Assembly (NCBI RefSeq): GCF_023015885.1
Contig: NZ_JALKBE010000010.1
Coordinates: forward strand, 1-64,000
DNA length: 64,000 nucleotides
From: Aliiroseovarius sp. S1123
GTDB taxonomy: Bacteria > Pseudomonadota > Alphaproteobacteria > Rhodobacterales > Rhodobacteraceae
Direction of reading: 5' to 3'
A model generated the notes under the pieces. It searched no databases. It was not told the origin of the DNA and was given only the letters and a program-made list of their open reading frames with translations. The position numbers and the translations under genes were made by a program. Below are positions 59,373 to 64,000 of the stretch, piece after piece. Positions within the stretch are counted from its first letter, which is position 1; the number at the start of each line of letters is the position of its first letter.

Positions 59373-59513
59373 CTGGTCCTCCCGTCCACGTGTCTAAGCA
59401 CAGGTTATGGCGCAATCCTTACAGGAGTTTTTCAAGACCCGTCACTGTTCCAACGCGTCACGAGAAAACAACGGGCCTAACCCATCGAAAAACCACGCAG
59501 AAATCCCGAAGGG

Positions 59514-60647
59514 TCAAAGTCCGTCGTGGAAAGAATCGACTAGGTGGCGGACCACATCGCGCAGGGCCTCTTCTTTCGGTTTTTCGGCCTGAACGCTGTC
59601 TTGATACACCGCGCGTTGCCGGTCGGCTGCCGTTCCGCCTGACAGGATGGTGCGGGCGCGTTCGACCTCGGCCTCGCATCCCAGAAATTGTGCATCCTCG
59701 GCGATCAGCTCGATCATCTCGTCCATTAGGGCATCAAAGCCCACGATCTCGCCCAGTCCAAAATCGATCAGCCCGCCCGAGACGCCATAGCGCTGGGCGC
59801 GCCAACGGTTTTCTCCGATCAGGAAGTTGTCATATTGCCGCCAGCGCTGGTTCCGGGCTTTTAGCCGCCACAACATTCGGGTCAAACACTGGATCAAAGC
59901 GGCCAGCGACAGCGTGTCTTCCAGCCGGGGTTGGACGTCGCAAATACGCGCCTCGATCGTAGGGAAGCGGGCCGAGGGGCGCAGGTCCCACCAGATTTTC
60001 GAACTGTCCTCGATCACGCCGATATCCACCAGCGCCTGAACCGAGCGCTCATATTCTGACCAACTGCCCAGTTGCGGGGGCAAGCCGGTGCGGGGCAGGT
60101 TGTCGAAAACGGTCAGGCGATAGGATGCCAACCCCGTATCCTCGCCCTGCCAGAAAGGCGAACTGGCGGACATCGCCAGCAGGTGCGGCAGAAAATAGGA
60201 CAGCTGATTCACAAGATCGATCCGCGTGTCGGGATCGGGAATACCCACATGCACATGCATTCCGCAAATCAGCATCCGACGCACAACGCCTGCCAGATCG
60301 CGGCGCAGGTCATTGTAGCGATCCTTGTTAACGTGGTGTTGATCTTTCCAGCTGGCAAACGGGTGGCACGAGGCTGCAATCGGGGCCAGCCCGTAATCCT
60401 TGGCGTGTTTGGCGACACCGGCGCGCAAGCGTTTCAAGTCGTCGCGCGCCTCGGTCACGTTGGCGCAGACACGGGTGCCGATCTCGATCTGGCATTGCAG
60501 ATATTCGGGGCTGACCTGACCTTCCAGCTCTGCGCGGCAGGCCTCCATCATCTCGTCCGGGGCTTCGCGCAGGGCAAGGCTGTCGCGATCCACCAGAAGG
60601 TATTCTTCCTCGATCCCGATCGAAAATGTGGGGGCTGTTCGGGCCAT
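59514..60647 (-). CDS. Carboxylate-amine ligase, YbdK / glutamate-cysteine ligase type 2
   Basis: The 377-residue protein begins [20 protein letters not shown]. It carries the GCS2 blocks [33 protein letters not shown] and [19 protein letters not shown]. YbdK-type enzymes show weak gamma-glutamylcysteine synthesis in vitro, and their cellular role is uncertain. AGGAGG supports the start at 60647. It is transcribed on its own between two valine-degradation loci. Confidence 0.88.
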   Translation of the reverse strand: MARTAPTFSIGIEEEYLLVDRDSLALREAPDEMMEACRAELEGQVSPEYLQCQIEIGTRVCANVTEARDDLKRLRAGVAKHAKDYGLAPIAASCHPFASWKDQHHVNKDRYNDLRRDLAGVVRRMLICGMHVHVGIPDPDTRIDLVNQLSYFLPHLLAMSASSPFWQGEDTGLASYRLTVFDNLPRTGLPPQLGSWSEYERSVQALVDIGVIEDSSKIWWDLRPSARFPTIEARICDVQPRLEDTLSLAALIQCLTRMLWRLKARNQRWRQYDNFLIGENRWRAQRYGVSGGLIDFGLGEIVGFDALMDEMIELIAEDAQFLGCEAEVERARTILSGGTAADRQRAVYQDSVQAEKPKEEALRDVVRHLVDSFHDGL

Positions 60648-60730
60648 GGCCTGTCCTCCTGTCAGCGTCGCGCGGGACCACTTTGGCAAGAGAATGCCGC
60701 AGGGACAAGCGGGCAGAGCCCTTAAACGCA

Positions 60731-60759
60731 AAACGCCCCGGCCAGTGACCGGGGCGTTT
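60731..60759 (-). terminator. Terminator of mmsA
   Basis: AAACGCCCCGG and CCGGGGCGTTT are exact 11-base arms around a seven-base loop. Read on the minus strand they are followed by a T-rich tail (TGCGTTT). It lies 21 bases after the mmsA stop. Confidence 0.88.
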
Positions 60760-60779
60760 CGTGTAAATCGCGCGTGGGC

Positions 60780-62279
60780 TTAGTCCATGGCTTTGAAGTT
60801 GAACTCGCCACCTTCTTTGATGCCCGACGGCCAGCGCTGGGTCACGGTCTTGGTGCGCGTGTAGAACTTGAACGCGTCCGGGCCGTGCTGGTTCAGGTCA
60901 CCAAAGCCCGACTTCTTCCAGCCGCCAAAGGTGTGGTAGGCCAGCGGAACCGGGATCGGAACGTTGATGCCGACCATGCCGATGTTGATCCGGTTGGCGA
61001 AGTCACGTGCAGTGTCACCGTCACGGGTGAAGATCGCGGTGCCGTTGCCGTATTCGTGATCCATGGCGTGGCCGATGGCCTCTTCATAGCTTTCAGCGCG
61101 AACCATCGACAGAACAGGACCAAAGATTTCCTGCTTGTAGATGTCCATGTCGGTGGTGACGTTGTCAAAGAGGTGCGGACCTACGAAGAAGCCGTCTTCA
61201 TAGCCTTGCAGGCTGAAGTCGCGGTTGTCGACAACCAGGTCAGCACCCTGTTCCACACCCGAGTTGATCAGGCGCAGGATGTTTTCCTTGGCGGCCGAGG
61301 TCACGACGGGACCGTAGTCGACATCGTCGCCTGCGGTGTAAGGGGCGACTTTCAGCTTCTCGATACGCGGCACAAGGGCGTCGCGAAGCTTGTCTGCGGT
61401 TTCGTTGCCAACCGGAACAGCAACCGAGATCGCCATGCAGCGTTCGCCAGCGGCGCCGAATCCAGCGCCGATCAGCGCGTCAGCTGCTTGTTCGATGTCC
61501 GCGTCGGGCATGATGATCATGTGGTTCTTCGCGCCGCCGAAGCACTGCGCGCGCTTGCCGTTGGCGGTGGCACGCGAGTAGATGTAGTGCGCGATCGGGG
61601 TCGAGCCAACGAAGGCCACGCCCTGCACGGTTTCGTTGTCCAGAATGGCGTCAACCGAGTCTTTGTCGCCGTTCACAACCTGAAGTACGCCATCGGGCAG
61701 TCCAGCTTCTTTGCACAGCTCGGCCAGCATCAGCGGAACCGAGGGGTCACGCTCGGACGGCTTCAGGATCATTGCGTTACCAGCGGCCAAGGCCGGACCC
61801 ATGCCCCACAGAGGGATCATGGCGGGGAAGTTGAACGGCGTGATCGAGGCCACAACGCCCAGAGGCTGACGCATCGAGTACATGTCGATGCCGGGGCCAG
61901 CGCTGTCGGTGAACTCGCCCTTCATCATCTGGGCAGCACCGATGCAGTATTCGATCACTTCCAGACCACGCTGAACGTCGCCTTTTGCGTCGGGGATGGT
62001 TTTACCGTGCTCGCGCGACAGGGCTTCGGCCAGCTTGTCCATGTCACGGTTCAGAAGGCCAACCAAGGCCATCATCACGCGGCCGCGTTTCTGCGGGTTG
62101 GTGGCGCCCCAGGCTTTCTGGGCTTCAGCGGCTTTGGCGACGGCGTCGTCCAGCTCGGCTTTGGTAGCCAGAGCAACCTGTGCCTGCACTTCGCCAGTGG
62201 CGGGGTTGTAGACGTCGGCGTAGCGGCCCGACGTACCTTCGACCATCTGGCCGTTAATCCAGTGTCCAAGTTTTTGCAT
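60780..62279 (-). CDS. mmsA: Methylmalonate-semialdehyde dehydrogenase (CoA-acylating)
   Basis: The 499-residue enzyme has the aldehyde dehydrogenase core. It contains SITPFNFPAMIPLWGMGPALAAGNA, VAFVGSTPIAHYIYSRA and FGAAGERCMAISVAVPVG with the catalytic cysteine. As in CoA-acylating members, the general-base glutamate region is altered (GGAKNHMII). It converts methylmalonate semialdehyde to propionyl-CoA, the final step of the valine branch. GGGAG lies upstream of the ATG at 62279. A much longer open frame upstream overlaps the divergent LysR gene and is not real. Confidence 0.94.
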   Translation of the reverse strand: MQKLGHWINGQMVEGTSGRYADVYNPATGEVQAQVALATKAELDDAVAKAAEAQKAWGATNPQKRGRVMMALVGLLNRDMDKLAEALSREHGKTIPDAKGDVQRGLEVIEYCIGAAQMMKGEFTDSAGPGIDMYSMRQPLGVVASITPFNFPAMIPLWGMGPALAAGNAMILKPSERDPSVPLMLAELCKEAGLPDGVLQVVNGDKDSVDAILDNETVQGVAFVGSTPIAHYIYSRATANGKRAQCFGGAKNHMIIMPDADIEQAADALIGAGFGAAGERCMAISVAVPVGNETADKLRDALVPRIEKLKVAPYTAGDDVDYGPVVTSAAKENILRLINSGVEQGADLVVDNRDFSLQGYEDGFFVGPHLFDNVTTDMDIYKQEIFGPVLSMVRAESYEEAIGHAMDHEYGNGTAIFTRDGDTARDFANRINIGMVGINVPIPVPLAYHTFGGWKKSGFGDLNQHGPDAFKFYTRTKTVTQRWPSGIKEGGEFNFKAMD

Positions 62280-62396
62280 GGTAAATCTCCCAAATTTCAT
62301 GGGCAGGATAGTCTTGCAGAATTGCCGGGGAAAGGGGTAGTTTTCCAAAAGCGTTTTGCGTTTTTGCAATGATGCGTGTGTGGGTGAGAGATGGGG

Positions 62397-62455
62397 CAGG
62401 GGCTTTGCCCCTCGGCCTGACGGCCTCACCCCAAGGTATTTGGTGCAAGAGGAAG
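62397..62455 (+). repeat. Intergenic hairpin repeat, copy 2
   Basis: AGGGGCTTTGCCCCT, then ACCCCAAGGTATTTGGTGC and AAGAGGAAG, in the same order and orientation as the copy at 47544-47612 but with a shorter middle. Its last bases supply the ribosome site of the LysR gene that starts at 62461. Confidence 0.65.
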
Positions 62456-62460
62456 AGAGG

Positions 62461-63363
62461 GTGGCGGTGGATTGGGATGATCTGAAAGTGTTTTTGGCGG
62501 TCGCGCGTGGGGAAAGCCTGTCGCGCGCTGGGCGTATGTTGAAGCGGGATGCGGCGACCGTGGGGCGGCGAGTATCGAAGCTTGAGGCGGATCTGGGGCT
62601 GCCCTTGTTTACGAAGTCTTCGCAAGGGTATGCGCTGACCGATGCGGGGCTGCGCTTGTTGGCCCATGCGGAGCGGGCCGAGCAGGCGGTGATGTCTGGG
62701 GTGGACGAGTTGGCAGGGCAGTCTGGCCAGTTGTCCGGGCAAGTGCGGATCGGGGCCACCGATGGGGTGGCAAGTTTCATCCTGCCGCAGGTCTGCGCTG
62801 CGATTCAACGTGATCATCCTGAGCTGGAGTTGCAGATTGTGGCCCTTCCGCGCGTGATCAACCTATCAAAGCGCGAGGCCGATATGGCGATTACGGTTTC
62901 GCCACCGCAGACTGGGCGGATCACAGTTCAAAAGATCACGGATTATCATCTGCATCTTGCCGCGTCGCACAGCTATTTGGCGCAAGCGGCGCCCTTGGAC
63001 AGTTTGGCCGATCTGCGCAATCATCCAGTGGTCGGGTATATTCAGGACATGATCTCGTATCCGGAGTTGGACTTCCTCGAGGATCTTGGGGTCGAGAAGA
63101 CAGCGCTCGCATCGAACCTCGTGTCGGTTCAACTGGGGCTGGTGAAGCAGGGCGGCGGGGTTGGCGTGACCCATGATTTCATTCTGCCCTCGGCGCCAGA
63201 GTTGAGGCGCGTCCTGACAGATGAATTGTCGATCAAACGGTCATTCTATCTGGTGCGCCACGAAGGAGACGCGCGTATGGAGCGGTTCGCCCGCGTGGGC
63301 GAAGAGCTGTTGCGCGGCATCCGCGACGAAGTGGCCCGTCTTGAAGGAATGGTGCAAGTTTAG
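62461..63363 (+). CDS. LysR-family transcriptional regulator
   Basis: The 300-residue protein has an N-terminal winged HTH (LKVFLAVARGESLSRAGRMLKRDAATVGRRVSKLEADLGLPLF) and a type 2 periplasmic-binding-like effector domain. The GTG start at 62461 is supported by AGGAAGAG just upstream; the longer frame to 62356 reads through an intergenic repeat. It is divergent from mmsA and may control that gene, but no operator is evident. Confidence 0.88.
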   Translation: MAVDWDDLKVFLAVARGESLSRAGRMLKRDAATVGRRVSKLEADLGLPLFTKSSQGYALTDAGLRLLAHAERAEQAVMSGVDELAGQSGQLSGQVRIGATDGVASFILPQVCAAIQRDHPELELQIVALPRVINLSKREADMAITVSPPQTGRITVQKITDYHLHLAASHSYLAQAAPLDSLADLRNHPVVGYIQDMISYPELDFLEDLGVEKTALASNLVSVQLGLVKQGGGVGVTHDFILPSAPELRRVLTDELSIKRSFYLVRHEGDARMERFARVGEELLRGIRDEVARLEGMVQV

Positions 63364-63455
63364 TGCTGCAGGTGCAAAGAGCTCTTGACATTTTGTTGCG
63401 CTAAGGGTGACGCTGGGGACAGAAAAATACAATACATACAGACAGGAGGGCGCCC

Positions 63456-63890
63456 ATGCTCATTCACCAGATCCTCAAAGATAAAGACCTCGAGGGCGTT
63501 GCAACGGTCAAGCCGGGCAGCAAGGTGGCAGATGCAGCACAGCTTTTGTCTGAAAAGAAGATCGGCGCGGTCATCGTGTCTTCAGATGGCGTACATCCGG
63601 CGGGTATTCTGTCCGAGCGCGACATCGTTTCTGAGCTGGGCAAGGTCGGCACGGGCTGTCTGGATCAGCCGGTCGATGACCTGATGACGGCGAAGCTGAT
63701 CACCTGTTCGCCGGGCGATCGGGCCATTCAGGTGCTGCAGACCATGACCGAGGGCCGCTTCCGCCACATGCCGGTGATGGAAGGCGACGAGATGGTCGGG
63801 CTGGTCTCGATTGGAGACGTGGTCAAAGCGCGTTTGGAGGAGCTTTCGCAACAGGCGGATGCGCTGAAAAACATGATCATGGGTTACTGA
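63456..63890 (+). CDS. CBS-domain pair protein
   Basis: The 144-residue product consists of two CBS domains (about residues 15-65 and 78-130: KIGAVIVSSDGVHPAGILSERDIV and GRFRHMPVMEGDEMVGLVSIGDVVKARLEEL). Stand-alone CBS pairs bind adenine nucleotides such as AMP or ATP and regulate partner proteins, which are unknown here. ACAGGAGGG gives a strong ribosome site, and a TTGACA element at 63385-63390 may be part of its promoter. Confidence 0.9.
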   Translation: MLIHQILKDKDLEGVATVKPGSKVADAAQLLSEKKIGAVIVSSDGVHPAGILSERDIVSELGKVGTGCLDQPVDDLMTAKLITCSPGDRAIQVLQTMTEGRFRHMPVMEGDEMVGLVSIGDVVKARLEELSQQADALKNMIMGY

Positions 63891-64000
63891 CAGCCAATGG
63901 AAGCGTTTCGGGTTTGACCTGCGAAGGGAAAAGCCGAAACGCAGTGCTAGATATCCGTGTTGCGGGCGTTTCGAAACAAACTTGAGGCCCAAGTTTGCTC
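63891..64000. other. Window end with long-loop inverted repeat
   Basis: GCGTTTCGG (63903-63911) and CCGAAACGC (63934-63942) are exact inverted repeats separated by 22 bases and not followed by a T run. A third GCGTTTCG occurs at 63967-63974. No gene was recognised in the remaining bases. Confidence 0.35.

Noticed and set aside
60774-62372. Open frame of 532 codons on the plus strand across mmsA
   Set aside because: Antisense of a clear MmsA gene with all catalytic motifs. The translated product is low in hydrophobic-core patterns and rich in H, R, V and G.

Overview
The window looks like a chromosomal segment of a marine Rhodobacteraceae (Roseobacter-group) alphaproteobacterium. The grounds are an RpoE/ChrR singlet-oxygen module of the Rhodobacter type, a direct-repeat LexA box (GTTC-N7-GTTC on the minus strand), an imuA-imuB-dnaE2 cassette, a siroheme sulfite reductase operon with DUF2849 and DUF934, TRAP and Tct transporters, a valine-degradation cluster and roseobacter-style intergenic repeats. 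No rRNA, tRNA or CRISPR array was recognised.

Accessory part, 1 to about 12.4 kb. It is visibly more AT-rich than the rest. It opens with four tightly packed genes: a PilZ membrane-fusion protein (Alg44-like), a family 2 glycosyltransferase (Alg8-like), a small secreted protein of unknown function, and a secreted beta-helix protein resembling the C5-epimerase AlgG. A 1459-residue membrane GGDEF/EAL protein with an intact GGEEF motif and no recognisable inhibitory site follows. Together they suggest a compact, c-di-GMP-gated system for an alginate-like uronan, without the envelope genes (algK, algE, algX, algL, algF) that accompany these genes in Pseudomonas. This is the best candidate for an undescribed system. 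From 9.5 to 12.3 kb lies mobile debris: an IS3-type remnant interrupted by a short palindromic insert, a SNF2 helicase cut at both ends, and the N-terminal part of a P4-type integrase.

Catabolic part, 12.6 to 28.4 kb. An AraC-type regulator is divergent from hyuB-hyuA and a five-gene branched-chain-type ABC transporter. The intergenic region holds four tandem 22-bp repeats that look like an operator array. A TctBCA transporter follows on the minus strand, then a single-module adenylation-carrier-thioesterase enzyme whose thioesterase nucleophile appears to be cysteine.

Singlet-oxygen and lipid part, 28.4 to 37.3 kb. A six-gene minus-strand operon (FAD oxidoreductase, CFA-type methyltransferase, chalcone-isomerase-like protein, GPH transporter, two DUF3833 proteins), a divergent DUF1365-SDR pair, a fasciclin gene and rpoE-chrR all sit behind near-identical promoters: (T/A)GATCC, 16 bases, CGTA. 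They form one local regulon like the furan-fatty-acid and singlet-oxygen regulon of Rhodobacter sphaeroides.

Housekeeping and metabolic part, 37.4 to 64 kb. In order: the SOS mutasome (dnaE2, imuB, imuA) behind a LexA box; ferredoxin-NADP reductase; assimilatory sulfate reduction (DUF934, APS reductase, sulfite reductase, DUF2849) with a divergent Lrp-type regulator; a cytochrome P450; a DctBD two-component pair with a TRAP transporter, in which the DctD-like regulator has lost GAFTGA and the Walker A lysine; a Crp-type regulator with a DUF2892 membrane protein; distal valine degradation (acyl-CoA dehydrogenase, hydroxyisobutyryl-CoA hydrolase, mmsB, mmsA) with a YbdK-type ligase; a LysR regulator; and a CBS-domain protein.
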